A stretch of 64,000 bases of DNA. It comes from Lacinutrix jangbogonensis (GTDB lineage Bacteria > Bacteroidota > Bacteroidia > Flavobacteriales > Flavobacteriaceae). Position numbers and translations under genes: made by a program. Below the pieces are notes generated by a model. It ran no database searches, was not told the DNA's origin, and saw only the letters and a list, made by a program, of their open reading frames with translations. Positions within the stretch are counted from its first letter, which is position 1. Each line of letters opens with the position of its first letter. The DNA is taken from positions 1-64,000 of the forward strand of contig NZ_JSWF01000025.1 of the NCBI RefSeq assembly GCF_000797445.1, in the 5' to 3' direction. This document shows, piece after piece, positions 55,250-64,000 of this stretch.

Positions 55250-55367
55250 TGTGATTCTTCTGTAATTTTACAAATTATTTTATTTATGGTCAATTTTGGA
55301 GTTATTGAGCTACTCTCTTAACACATATGTCATTCAATTATTTTTAAACAAAGAATGATAATGTATC

Positions 55368-57866
55368 CTAATATTCATCAAAATCATTAGTAAAAGAAAT
55401 ATTAAGCGTGTAGAAATATTCTTTATAAACTTTCCATTTATTTGCACGATCCATGGGTTCTTCCAAGATTAATTTAACGCGCTGGCTTTTATATTTTCCA
55501 CTAGCTTGAGCTGTTAGTTGAAATCTGTTTTTAACTTCGCGTTGACGTTGGTTTTCTTCTTTAATATCGAAGGTATATGTAAACTGGTCACTCAATAAAG
55601 TGCCATCTTCAGCAACAATAGAGGCTCTTATTTTTCTTTCAAGCATCTTATCATTCACTTCATCCGTTTGAATAAATGAAACAGCTAGTAAGTTAGTAGT
55701 AATCTTATCTGTAGATTTTATAATATCTATGTCTACTTGAGCTGTGGTATCCTGACGTTTTTTATTCACTTTAACTACTGGTATTACAATTTCTTGTAAT
55801 GATGCACCACCATGGATAAATTTAGATCCAGCACCTTTAACTCTTAGCCTATTTACAGATTTAGGGATAAGCACATCGCCTTCGCTTTCTAAGCCCAATT
55901 GCTTGTGCGTAAAAGATTTTACAGCATCGTTAGCAGTTATATTAGTTCCTAATACAAAACGTCTATTGTGTTTATCTAAATCGCCTTTAATATCCGCAGA
56001 TGTAAAATCGCTTTCTTCTAATGTTTCATGTTGATATATAAAACCATGATCTGAAGTAATAATCATATTATTACCATTCATATTAGAAATTTTCTTTAGT
56101 AAATCCATAAAGAAATCTAACTCATTTTCAACTGCATCAAATACTTTATCCTGAGATGTGGTGTCATCTCCTGTATCATCTATATCGTTATGATAGATGT
56201 AAATCACATCGTATTGCTTTACAAAATCTCTACCTGTTGTATTGGCGCTAAATTTCATAAAATCTTCTGCTAAAATAGCGGTTGCTCGTGTTCCTGAATT
56301 CTTAGCCAAAATTTTTGAACGTGACCCAATTCCCATTGAGGTCATTCCATCTACAAGAATTTGATCTGTTCCTTTTTTTACAGATAATTCATTATGAGGT
56401 AATAAAGACGCCATTCCAAGTTGTGTGTATGATGGTAATGATGTTATTGCACCATTTATTTCGCTGTCATATCTATTTTCTTGTGTCAATCGTTTATTTA
56501 ATTCCATGCCACACTCAAAACGTAGCGCATCAGATATAATAACAAATACACGTTGTTTTTTATCTACAAATGGTTGAATATTATTCTTAAAAAACTGTCT
56601 TTGACTAAAGGACTCTTTTACTGGCCAAGTCTCTAGATTATCAACTACTGTTTGCCATTTATCATTGTAATGTAACAACCAATCGTTGGTATATAGTTTT
56701 TCTACCTTTTCAGCCAATTCACTTAATATGGTGTCTTGATTGGTTCTTCGATAATTAAGAATAAACTTTCTGTATAAGAAGTCTATTTTATAAAGAGTCG
56801 ATGTGTATTGTTCTAAACCATCTTCAATAGATTTATAATCTATTTTTAGTTTTTGAATTTGATATTGTAATTGTGATGCATAGGATACACTTTCATAAAA
56901 AGCTTCAAAATGTGGTCTATACCAAAACGTATGTTCTCTTTGTTTCACAAAACTCTGTAGCGTATCATTCGAAATCTCATTTGTAATTAAACGTTGTACG
57001 AGATCGTAAATTATCTTTTTATCCGTTAGTTTAAAAAGTTCATCATTAACCGCTTTTTCAAGAGGTATCGTGTTTAAAACGTCTTCGATTTGCAAATCAT
57101 TAGCTATTTGTTTCGAAATTTTATCGAAGCCTTCTCTATATGTAATGGTATCTTTCCAAAGAGACAATAAAAGCCTGGTTTCCTTCGATAATTTTGGCGT
57201 TGCAGTTAAATTAAAATTGTCAGAAAATGCCTCTACGAGAAAATCGTAAATAGATGGCACTTCACTTTCATACTTATATTTGTTAGAAATTTGAGTCCAG
57301 TAGAAATCTGATAATTCATAACGTTCTAAATCTCTTTGTAACTTTTCATTTCCATTAGCAAATGCAGTTCCGTGCGCGTGTATAAACGTATTTAAATTAA
57401 CGTAATCGGTGTTTAAAGCTACCGCAACCATTTTGTATCTAATATCTCTAAGCGTATCTCCTTTCCCTAGTAACTCTTTTAGTTTATCAATACGTTCTTT
57501 CGATTTAAAAAATAGAATATGTTCTGCTACTAATTCTCTAAAACTAAACTCTAAACCTAAATCTTGAAGAATAATAGCTTCTTGATCTGTATGGAATATA
57601 TGATAAGCCAACTCTAAATCTAATAACCAGTTTTCATTAGATATAGGTTTTGGTTGATTGGAATACACCAAAAACTTAATTTTAGTAGTATTGGATGTTA
57701 TCTTATATTTAATCTCAAACTCATTGCTTTGTATGTGACATTTTTCTACACCATTGATAGATAGAGCATCAAAACTTTCTTTTAATTCATCTCGCTCGTC
57801 ATACCAAAATATCACATCGTGATTTATGAATTTTTTTTCTAACGCTTCTTGTATATTTGTGTTCAT
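55368..57866 (-). CDS. pglZ: BREX phosphatase-like protein PglZ (type A)
   Basis: The 832-aa protein, typical for BREX-1 PglZ, has alkaline-phosphatase-superfamily motifs RVFVIISDALRFECGMEL (about 455-472) and NNMIITSDHGFIYQHETLEE (about 600-619), and a C-terminal beta-rich part. Together with PglX it defines BREX, which methylates host DNA and blocks phage replication. It ends the operon here; brxL is not next to it. Confidence 0.92.
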   Translation of the reverse strand: MNTNIQEALEKKFINHDVIFWYDERDELKESFDALSINGVEKCHIQSNEFEIKYKITSNTTKIKFLVYSNQPKPISNENWLLDLELAYHIFHTDQEAIILQDLGLEFSFRELVAEHILFFKSKERIDKLKELLGKGDTLRDIRYKMVAVALNTDYVNLNTFIHAHGTAFANGNEKLQRDLERYELSDFYWTQISNKYKYESEVPSIYDFLVEAFSDNFNLTATPKLSKETRLLLSLWKDTITYREGFDKISKQIANDLQIEDVLNTIPLEKAVNDELFKLTDKKIIYDLVQRLITNEISNDTLQSFVKQREHTFWYRPHFEAFYESVSYASQLQYQIQKLKIDYKSIEDGLEQYTSTLYKIDFLYRKFILNYRRTNQDTILSELAEKVEKLYTNDWLLHYNDKWQTVVDNLETWPVKESFSQRQFFKNNIQPFVDKKQRVFVIISDALRFECGMELNKRLTQENRYDSEINGAITSLPSYTQLGMASLLPHNELSVKKGTDQILVDGMTSMGIGSRSKILAKNSGTRATAILAEDFMKFSANTTGRDFVKQYDVIYIYHNDIDDTGDDTTSQDKVFDAVENELDFFMDLLKKISNMNGNNMIITSDHGFIYQHETLEESDFTSADIKGDLDKHNRRFVLGTNITANDAVKSFTHKQLGLESEGDVLIPKSVNRLRVKGAGSKFIHGGASLQEIVIPVVKVNKKRQDTTAQVDIDIIKSTDKITTNLLAVSFIQTDEVNDKMLERKIRASIVAEDGTLLSDQFTYTFDIKEENQRQREVKNRFQLTAQASGKYKSQRVKLILEEPMDRANKWKVYKEYFYTLNISFTNDFDEY

Positions 57867-57873
57867 CTAGTCT

Positions 57874-59316
57874 TTACAATTCTGTTTTAAATACTCTAAT
57901 TACTTTAGACCAGTTGCCTAACCACGTGCCACTTTTATTACTTTCGGATAATAATAAAACACCTTCTTCTAAACCTGTAAACTCTTCGACAAAAGATTCG
58001 ATTCGTTGAGTTCTCGTCACATTGATATATGGACTAACCACTATAAAATAATTTTCTCCACTAAAATTATCTTTCAGTAAAGAGTTAAGGTGACTTAATT
58101 TAAAAAATTCCATATCAATTACGTTAGAAAATAGATGTACTGTTACACTATCCTCTTGATCTATTCCTAAAAGGTCTTCATTTGAAAGTGAATCAAAATC
58201 CTTATTAATAGTATTCACAGTATTGACATCTTGTTGGAGATGTAAAGAAGCTCTTTCTAAAGCTAATTTTGAAGGCTCTATTAAAGTTACTGAGCTCACT
58301 TTATCGCTACCTAAAGTTTCTAAAAACACTTTAGAAGCTGGAGCTTGTCCACATCCCCAATCTATTAAATTTATATTTTCTAAATCTTTATCTATTCCAG
58401 TAATAGCATCTTTAAGTTTTGCAATATGCATTTTTCCATAAGCGTACATATATGCAAACAATTGCTCTTCTTTTTCTAAAATGTTTATTCCTCTACCTAA
58501 TGAATTGTAAATAGCATTGCTCTTCACTTTATCATATAAACGTTTGTTTAATCCCAATAATTCAAGAATAGTATGATATTTAGAATTTACCACCTTTGAA
58601 TAATTAGTATCTACTTCTAATAAAAGACCACTCTGGAATACAGTTAGGTTTTGACCTCTCTCTAAATATTGATCAACTAATTCTTTTATTCTATTATATG
58701 GGTTATTTTGAAATGTTATATCAACTTCTAAAATTTCACCTAAAAATGAATCATCTGCAAAAGGATACTCCTTCTCTTCGAAAGTCTTATTTAAAAGGTT
58801 TCTAATATCCTTAACTCCTTGAAGGTGAAATTCGTTAAAATGATTTATGAAAGAAGAGTAAAAATTAACTAAAACCGCTAAAGGCTCTTTATTATCATCA
58901 GCTTCAGTGATGTAAGCTTCTTGTAATCTCTCTAAAATAAAATTATATCCATCAAAGAAGTCACCAGCTGCTCTAGAAGTCATAAAAACATGAGAAGCTT
59001 CAATAACTTTCGACAGCTCTAACCCTTCATTAACTAAAATTCTAAAAAACTGTTCGAATACAAATGCATCGTCTAATCTTATAGCTGTTCTAAGTATTAA
59101 ATTAAGAAAAGCTTCATTTTTAGGCTTATCATAATTTAATCCACTAATTACTTCCGCTCTTAAGGCTAAAGCCTTAAAGTCATCACGGTTTTTAGCTAAT
59201 TCAGAATAATTTGATAAACTATAGTAATCATAAATTTCGTCAAAATCACTTTCAATAAAGGCATGAAGATTTTCTGATGTATTAAGCGCTTCATTATAAG
59301 AGTTAAGAAAAGGCAT
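57874..59316 (-). CDS. SAM-dependent methyltransferase with long helical N-terminal region (BREX-embedded)
   Basis: The 480-aa protein has residues 1-290 predicted largely helical with no known motif. About 305-460 is a class I methyltransferase: LENINLIDWGCGQAPASKVF, then VTLIEPSKLALERASLH and HLFSNVIDMEFFKLSH. It lacks the NPPY/DPPY motif of N6-adenine or N4-cytosine DNA enzymes. Located 7 bases upstream of pglZ and 3 bases after the 551-aa gene, so it is part of the operon. Substrate unknown. Confidence 0.75.
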   Translation of the reverse strand: MPFLNSYNEALNTSENLHAFIESDFDEIYDYYSLSNYSELAKNRDDFKALALRAEVISGLNYDKPKNEAFLNLILRTAIRLDDAFVFEQFFRILVNEGLELSKVIEASHVFMTSRAAGDFFDGYNFILERLQEAYITEADDNKEPLAVLVNFYSSFINHFNEFHLQGVKDIRNLLNKTFEEKEYPFADDSFLGEILEVDITFQNNPYNRIKELVDQYLERGQNLTVFQSGLLLEVDTNYSKVVNSKYHTILELLGLNKRLYDKVKSNAIYNSLGRGINILEKEEQLFAYMYAYGKMHIAKLKDAITGIDKDLENINLIDWGCGQAPASKVFLETLGSDKVSSVTLIEPSKLALERASLHLQQDVNTVNTINKDFDSLSNEDLLGIDQEDSVTVHLFSNVIDMEFFKLSHLNSLLKDNFSGENYFIVVSPYINVTRTQRIESFVEEFTGLEEGVLLLSESNKSGTWLGNWSKVIRVFKTEL

Positions 59317-59319
59317 ATA

Positions 59320-60975
59320 TTAGTCTTGTTTAGAAAGTATAAATTTAATTATATCATCTTTCTTTTTTATATTAGATGGCAACACTAATCCTAGGTTTAA
59401 TATTTCAATCTTCAATACTGCAACAGTCTTATTGTTAAGCTGTTTATAAGAAAATAAGGTGCTTTCTTCCTGTTTTGATTTTTTTTCTTGAAACATGTCT
59501 AAAGTAGCATCTGATTCCTGAGGTTTTATAGAGGTAGTTTTCCTTACTTCAGGCTTGTTCATTATTGTTTTTGCTACGCTTTTAATACTAGGTGTTTTTG
59601 GCTCATCTATAATTACTTTAGGCTTTTCTTTTGATGAAACAATCGAACGCTCTTTATTGTCATCACTAACAGTTTTAATTAACTCATCTAACTTTGGATT
59701 TAAGAGAGTCTCTATTTTTTCATTGAGCAAACTTTCATTTATGTCATAAATACTATTACCAAACAGCTTACTAATTCCTTTTCTCAGGTATTCAACAATA
59801 GATTTTTTATTAGATGTGTAATCAATCTTCTCGTAAGCATAAAGACCGCCAAGTAATTTAGCATATTTGTAACCTTGATTAGTTGATTTATGTGAAAGAG
59901 CATTTAAGCTTAAATAATCAAAATCGTTACTGATTACCTTGTTCCTAAAGGCGTATTGAAATAAAGATTCAATAATATAAAAGTCCATTTTTGATTCTAA
60001 GCTGAATTTAATTTCAACTTTTTGATTATCAATTTTAAAACTATTATAAAGCCCTGTGTAACCAGAATAGAGACCATAAATTAATGCAATTTCTTCACGC
60101 TTTATTTCTTCTAAATTTTTTAATAGACCGGAAATTAAATCATCTACTTTCTTAGATTTTTGAGGTCCATAGGTTCCTAAAATGGCTAGTCTAAAACTCA
60201 AGGAGTCCTTATTCAATCGATTTAAATTTATAGTCCCAAATTTATTCTCTATGACTTGATTTTCTCTCAATGCCACTTCAGAAATAATATCTTGATTGAT
60301 ATCTTTAGCTAGATAACTAAAGATCTCCGATTTACCAGTAAATATATTGTGTAGAGATTTATTGATAGCAAGGCTATTTTTCTTTAAATCATTAGAAATT
60401 CTTGTATTGAAATAAGAAAATGTACTTAAATAATTTTTAGTGTAATCAAGAGTGAAATCATTAACCTTCGCTGCTTTCATAAAAGCAAAACCACCTAATA
60501 GTTTATCAAATCGTTTTAGCTTTACATTTAAGTCTTTTGAATTATCAATTCTTGATACGTGCGTATAAGGATATTCCTCTGCAATATCAAGACTTTCCTT
60601 TTTATTTTCATAGGCTATAGACCAACTTGGTACAAATCCAGCACCACTGTTAATATTCCATATAATTGTTTCAGCACGTTCTTTATCTGTAAAATAAATT
60701 TTATGAATTCTAGAGATTGGGAAAGCGCTATGACTTAGTACAAAATCCTTAGACACCTGTTCTAAATCTTTGTATTCATTATCAGGGACTTCTATTTCTA
60801 TAGAACAATCCGATTGATTATTCCATTTTTTATGTGAAAGAATTACTTTTTGAGGACAGTTATTTTGAAAATCTTTCTCTCGATTTTTTATATCTCCAAC
60901 TGGACGTATTATTCCACTAACATAATAATGTGATAACGTTGTTGCATTGATGTGAACGTAAAATGTATGTGTCAT
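59320..60975 (-). CDS. 551-aa protein of unknown function with SAP-like C-terminus (BREX-embedded)
   Basis: No family is recognised for residues 1-430; the N-terminus is beta-rich (TFYVHINATTLSHYYVSGII). A low-complexity basic linker (about 430-500) contains TLDMF, like a sliding-clamp-binding motif. Residues about 510-550 (NNKTVAVLKIEILNLGLVLP, then KKDDIIKFIL) resemble a SAP or Rho-N DNA-binding helix pair. It is in one operon with the helicase upstream and the methyltransferase downstream. Probably a DNA-binding partner. Confidence 0.65.
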   Translation of the reverse strand: MTHTFYVHINATTLSHYYVSGIIRPVGDIKNREKDFQNNCPQKVILSHKKWNNQSDCSIEIEVPDNEYKDLEQVSKDFVLSHSAFPISRIHKIYFTDKERAETIIWNINSGAGFVPSWSIAYENKKESLDIAEEYPYTHVSRIDNSKDLNVKLKRFDKLLGGFAFMKAAKVNDFTLDYTKNYLSTFSYFNTRISNDLKKNSLAINKSLHNIFTGKSEIFSYLAKDINQDIISEVALRENQVIENKFGTINLNRLNKDSLSFRLAILGTYGPQKSKKVDDLISGLLKNLEEIKREEIALIYGLYSGYTGLYNSFKIDNQKVEIKFSLESKMDFYIIESLFQYAFRNKVISNDFDYLSLNALSHKSTNQGYKYAKLLGGLYAYEKIDYTSNKKSIVEYLRKGISKLFGNSIYDINESLLNEKIETLLNPKLDELIKTVSDDNKERSIVSSKEKPKVIIDEPKTPSIKSVAKTIMNKPEVRKTTSIKPQESDATLDMFQEKKSKQEESTLFSYKQLNNKTVAVLKIEILNLGLVLPSNIKKKDDIIKFILSKQD

Positions 60976-61034
60976 CTTTCTATATCTTAAAAGGGAAGAT
61001 CGTCGTTATCTTCATTTATATTTACTTTATTGCT

Positions 61035-62078
61035 TCATTCAATTCCAACAAAGGATAGATCGACCTCTACAATATTATTGTTAATTTGATTCTGTAAAAA
61101 GGGGACACAACAATTGCCATTAACCGTTTTTTGGTGGTCAATAAGTATAAGATTACTTCTTGATCGTGTTAAAACAACATAGAAGTCATTTTTTTCAACT
61201 ACATCAAGAATTTCTACAAAAGCTTCAAATTTATTAAAATTTGGTATAATTACCGTATCAAACTCTAACCCTTTACAAGATTTATAAGTAGTAACGTGAA
61301 TGTTTTGAATAACACTCATCTCTTCTTCTGTATTAACATATTTACTTGCGGTGTAACCACTCTCAACTAATTCTTGGTGCCAATAATGAACATGGCTCTC
61401 TAAAGGCACTAAAACAGCAATATTATGAGTATCTCCTTCAAAAATATCTATTACATCTTTTATTATCTGAGTTTGATTATCATTAACACCATCACTACAA
61501 ATTACTTGAGGTTTTGGGCCTGATTGTTGTCCTGCTGAAATAACTGATTCAGGATACAATGACCTTATAAAACGAACTAACTCAATAGAATTTCTGTAAT
61601 TAGCGCGTAAAGTAAAATTAGCATTATTAAATAAGTTTCGCAATTGCTCTTCTGTAGTAGCTCTATCTGGATATAATATTTGATTATCATCAGCTGTATA
61701 AGATACCATATCTGTTAAACCATTTATCTGTTGGTATTTATGTTGATTGACATCTTGTGCTTCATCTATTATAATTTCGTCAAAATGATCAGGAGGGTTG
61801 TCGGAAGTCCACCTATATGTTCTATCAACATTAGCACCAGCTCCAGTATTTTCAGATTGTGCAGAAGATCTTAAATAGCTCTCAAGGGACACTGTATATG
61901 TTAGCAGTAAACTATTTCTTCTTCCCATTGAATGGTTTTGAATATGTCTCCATAAAGATACCACACTTTTACCAGTACCTGGACCACCAGAAACTGCTAT
62001 AGCTCTTGGCTCATTGAGCACTGCTTGTTGCTCTATCGTTAAGTCCGTAATAACTGGAAGTCTAAAAAAATATGCCAT
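61035..62078 (-). CDS. Compact SF1 (UvrD-like) helicase, BREX-embedded
   Basis: The 347-aa protein is smaller than UvrD (about 720). Walker A AVSGGPGTGKSVVSLWR (34-50), DEAQD (IIIDEAQDV), SF1 motif III YTADDNQ, motif IV LRANYRN, motif V TTYKSCKGLEFDTVI and motif VI YVVLTRSRSNLIL are all present; the 1B/2B insertions are short. The frame stays open for 15 more codons beyond the TGA at 61035-61037, encoding an acidic tail ending DDLPF like SSB. Two bases follow the AlkB-like gene. Confidence 0.85.
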   Translation of the reverse strand: MAYFFRLPVITDLTIEQQAVLNEPRAIAVSGGPGTGKSVVSLWRHIQNHSMGRRNSLLLTYTVSLESYLRSSAQSENTGAGANVDRTYRWTSDNPPDHFDEIIIDEAQDVNQHKYQQINGLTDMVSYTADDNQILYPDRATTEEQLRNLFNNANFTLRANYRNSIELVRFIRSLYPESVISAGQQSGPKPQVICSDGVNDNQTQIIKDVIDIFEGDTHNIAVLVPLESHVHYWHQELVESGYTASKYVNTEEEMSVIQNIHVTTYKSCKGLEFDTVIIPNFNKFEAFVEILDVVEKNDFYVVLTRSRSNLILIDHQKTVNGNCCVPFLQNQINNNIVEVDLSFVGIE

Positions 62079-62080
62079 AT

Positions 62081-62695
62081 CTATTTTATCACTCTAAAGG
62101 TTAAATTAACACGTTCTCCTAATGGTTTTTTAGTCTTTGGTATTTGATGTTTCCAATAATGTTGCAGTTCGCCTTGCATAATAAGAAGACTTCCATGTTG
62201 CAATACAATATCTATACGTTCACCAGTATCTTTATGCTTTAATTGAAACTTACGTTCTTCCCCAAAGTTTACAGAAGCTATAACAGGATTTTTTCCTAAT
62301 TCTTTTTCTGCGTCCGTATGCCACGAGATAGAATCACTACCATCTCGATAACGGTTAAGCAACACACTATTAAAAACAACATTTGCTTTAGGCTCTATAT
62401 CGTTTTTAATTTTTGACAATCCTGGACTCCAAAGATGTGGCTGTAAGGTAATCCCAGAAAAACTATACGGTTTATCATTATCGCCATACCAAGATGTTAA
62501 TCTCGGAAATGGTATTTGTTTCCCATACATATTCATAGATTCTTGTTTCCAATGTATATCTTCAATTAAGCGTTTTAAATATTTATCGGCAGTTGACTTG
62601 TCGTAAAAATTTGGAATATAAATATATTCCCCATTTTCTATTTTAATAGGCTTACCGTGTTCTAGTGGTGTTGAAAACATATCTAGTGTATCCAT
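62081..62695 (-). CDS. AlkB-like 2OG/Fe(II) dioxygenase, BREX-embedded
   Basis: The 204-aa protein has iron ligands HTDAEKELG (HxD) and the late His in QHYWKHQIP, and the RVNLTFR motif (RxxxxxR) binds 2-oxoglutarate. PRLTSWYGD and FNSVLLNRYRDGSDSISWH are AlkB-family segments. AlkB enzymes remove alkyl groups from DNA or RNA bases. It begins MDTLDMF, resembling a clamp-binding motif. Four bases after pglX, so co-transcribed. Confidence 0.88.
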   Translation of the reverse strand: MDTLDMFSTPLEHGKPIKIENGEYIYIPNFYDKSTADKYLKRLIEDIHWKQESMNMYGKQIPFPRLTSWYGDNDKPYSFSGITLQPHLWSPGLSKIKNDIEPKANVVFNSVLLNRYRDGSDSISWHTDAEKELGKNPVIASVNFGEERKFQLKHKDTGERIDIVLQHGSLLIMQGELQHYWKHQIPKTKKPLGERVNLTFRVIK

Positions 62696-62699
62696 ATCT

Positions 62700-64000
62700 C
62701 TACTGTATTTCCGTTACATCAATCCAATCAAACTTTCTAACTTTATCCTTGGCTTTTTCATCATTTAAACCTGAAACAGATTTAATAACAGTACCAAACT
62801 TATTATAGTTAACCAACACACCATCATCTAGATCTATAGCAATACGCTCTGTAGCTATTTTAAATAACTCACGGTCGTATTCTTGTAGTTCTAAGAGTAC
62901 TTTGTTTAAACGTGCTTGTTCTTTTTCTGCACTTACTTTCTCTCTATCTGTACCTACATTTTTAACGTGATCTAATTGTTGGTTTTGCGCTTTTAACTTT
63001 TCTTGGTATTGTTTAAGATAACCATTAAGCACTGTGTTAAGCGTATCTGGTGTGTAGCGATGCATATAAATTAATGCATTAAACGCACCAGAAGGCGAAG
63101 AAAACAGCCAGTAAATAGGACGTTTTTTATAACGTTTTACATGATCTGTGTAAAAGGTCTTTAAAAAGTATTTACGTATATCCCCTACAGCATCTTCTAA
63201 GAACGCCAAGTTTTTATCAAAGTTAGGCTTACCAAATGTTGCTTTTAAGAAGGCGTAAAAACGACCAACAATATCATCCTCAAACCACTCGTTGTCTAGC
63301 ACTGGAATCACGTTATCATCATCTGGTACAAACGTGAGATCTTCTAATGTTTTAAATTTAGAATTAGACGCTTGTAAGTTCTCAAGATAAGTTTCTAAAG
63401 TTTCGCCTTGATTAGCAAGTATTAAACCTAGTTTATCTATACTATAGCGCCCAAACATACAACCTACTGCGTAGCTTATAAACTGCGCCATAATTTCGCT
63501 TTCGCGGAATACTAAATTACCATCCTCAATTTTAGTTTCTTCTTTAAGAATGGTAATGTCTTTTAGCGGCACTTCTGGTGTTAACTCGTCTTGTAAACCA
63601 TAGATATCTATAAACTGACGATTGAGCTCTTCTTCATTTTTATGTAACTTAATGAATTTATTTTGCCAGTTTTGGCAAAAGTTGTTGTAGACCGCTTCTA
63701 AATCATGACCAGAAATACGAATAAGTTCATTCTGTTTAAAGTTCCAAGAATTTTCTCTCGAATTCCATTCAGTTTTACTTATATCTACATTCTCCGAACT
63801 GAAGTTAAAAACGTTTTCGTTGTAAAAATCTTCTAAATAAGGTAATTTATTAAAATATCCTACGTGGAAGTGCATTGTTGGATTCAATAGTTGAGCAAGC
63901 TCTGTAGTTATCTTTAAGTTCGCAAATGCCATCATACAATACTTCCATTTCATATCCATACCAAATGCAGAATGTGCGCAAGCATCATTTATAAAACCTT
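62700..64000 (-). CDS. pglX: BREX adenine-specific methyltransferase PglX, C-terminal part (start outside window)
   Basis: An open frame of 433 codons reaches the right edge with no start needed (GFINDACAHSAFGMDMKW at the edge). Matches to the PglX C-terminal half include MAQFISYAVGCMFGRYSIDK, KRPIYWLFSSPSGAFNALIY and HRYTPDTLNTVLNGYL, followed by a coiled coil of Gln/Lys/Glu. PglX methylates host DNA at a 6-7 bp site in BREX-1. The catalytic NPPY region must lie beyond 64000. Confidence 0.9.
   Translation of the reverse strand, partial: GFINDACAHSAFGMDMKWKYCMMAFANLKITTELAQLLNPTMHFHVGYFNKLPYLEDFYNENVFNFSSENVDISKTEWNSRENSWNFKQNELIRISGHDLEAVYNNFCQNWQNKFIKLHKNEEELNRQFIDIYGLQDELTPEVPLKDITILKEETKIEDGNLVFRESEIMAQFISYAVGCMFGRYSIDKLGLILANQGETLETYLENLQASNSKFKTLEDLTFVPDDDNVIPVLDNEWFEDDIVGRFYAFLKATFGKPNFDKNLAFLEDAVGDIRKYFLKTFYTDHVKRYKKRPIYWLFSSPSGAFNALIYMHRYTPDTLNTVLNGYLKQYQEKLKAQNQQLDHVKNVGTDREKVSAEKEQARLNKVLLELQEYDRELFKIATERIAIDLDDGVLVNYNKFGTVIKSVSGLNDEKAKDKVRKFDWIDVTEIQ

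Noticed and set aside
54416-55367. brxL downstream of pglZ as in canonical type 1 BREX
   Set aside because: The gene following pglZ is a GT2 glycosyltransferase, and no Lon-like protease sequence is present in the window.
61035-61037. TGA as selenocysteine in the helicase
   Set aside because: It lies near the C-terminus after a complete helicase fold; there is no redox context and no obvious SECIS-like hairpin. Nonsense mutation is simpler.

Overview
The window comes from a low-GC member of the Bacteroidota, most likely a marine Flavobacteriaceae of the Olleya/Lacinutrix/Psychroserpens type. The evidence is the TTTG-N19-TAnnTTTG promoters (before hup, tRNA-Met and tRNA-His), A/T-rich codon use, short-spaced operons with TTG starts, and family-typical genes (DUF4290, DUF3108, bacillithiol bshB1, fused CcsBA, an Asp-type MurA). 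The genus is an inference.

Layout. 1-1132: 5' part of nadD and the end of gmk, abutting head-on the C-terminal half of ccoG; this is a rearrangement or assembly join. 1285-10309: FixH and SafE of the cbb3 oxidase locus, hemN, DUF2452, a DnaQ/GIY-YIG nuclease, small membrane and exported proteins, and two M28 peptidase lipoproteins. 10461-18833: an accessory region that I read as an integron-like cassette array. Four cassettes carry an acetolactate-decarboxylase-like lipoprotein, an unknown lipoprotein, a Crp/Fnr regulator with a membrane protein and a cupin, and an XRE-membrane protein with a DoxX-like protein. They are separated by about 135-140 bp imperfect palindromes. Each cassette begins and ends with its own complementary 9-10 bp sequence. 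The array has been hit by IS3, IS110 (twice, at the same position of the repeat), IS200 (inside IS110) and ISAs1, and ISAs1 also truncates an AlgJ/AlgX-like gene. 20268-45948: mostly core genes, namely tRNA-His, bshB1, an SLC13 transporter with pckA, rlmF, a trans-sulfuration enzyme, mscL, ccsBA, truncated haemoglobin, kdsC-like phosphatase, ubiA, maf, murA, recQ, fmt, hup, yqgE, pabC-like and tRNA-Met, with pockets of gene decay (33.2-33.4 kb and 35.9-37.1 kb).

45.9-64 kb is a defence-like island beginning just after tRNA-Met. It holds a RecB-like/DEDD nuclease (DUF2779) between two copies of a small unknown gene, then an overlapping operon of glycosyltransferases, a kinase-like/glycosyltransferase/radical-SAM fusion and a QueC homologue, then a BREX operon. 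In that operon pglX (cut by the window end) and pglZ flank four tightly packed extra genes: an AlkB-like dioxygenase, an SF1 helicase, a 551-aa protein with a SAP-like tail, and a methyltransferase. Small sequence motifs suggest that these extras touch the replication machinery: a DDLPF tail encoded just past the helicase TGA, and a TLDMF motif in two of the proteins.

The two most unusual items are the cassette array, whose repeats behave like attC sites although no integrase is in view, and the modified BREX locus with its neighbouring glycosyltransferase/rSAM/QueC operon. An FNR-type palindrome sits at the same distance from the -7 box of both hemN and the SLC13-pckA unit, suggesting shared oxygen control.
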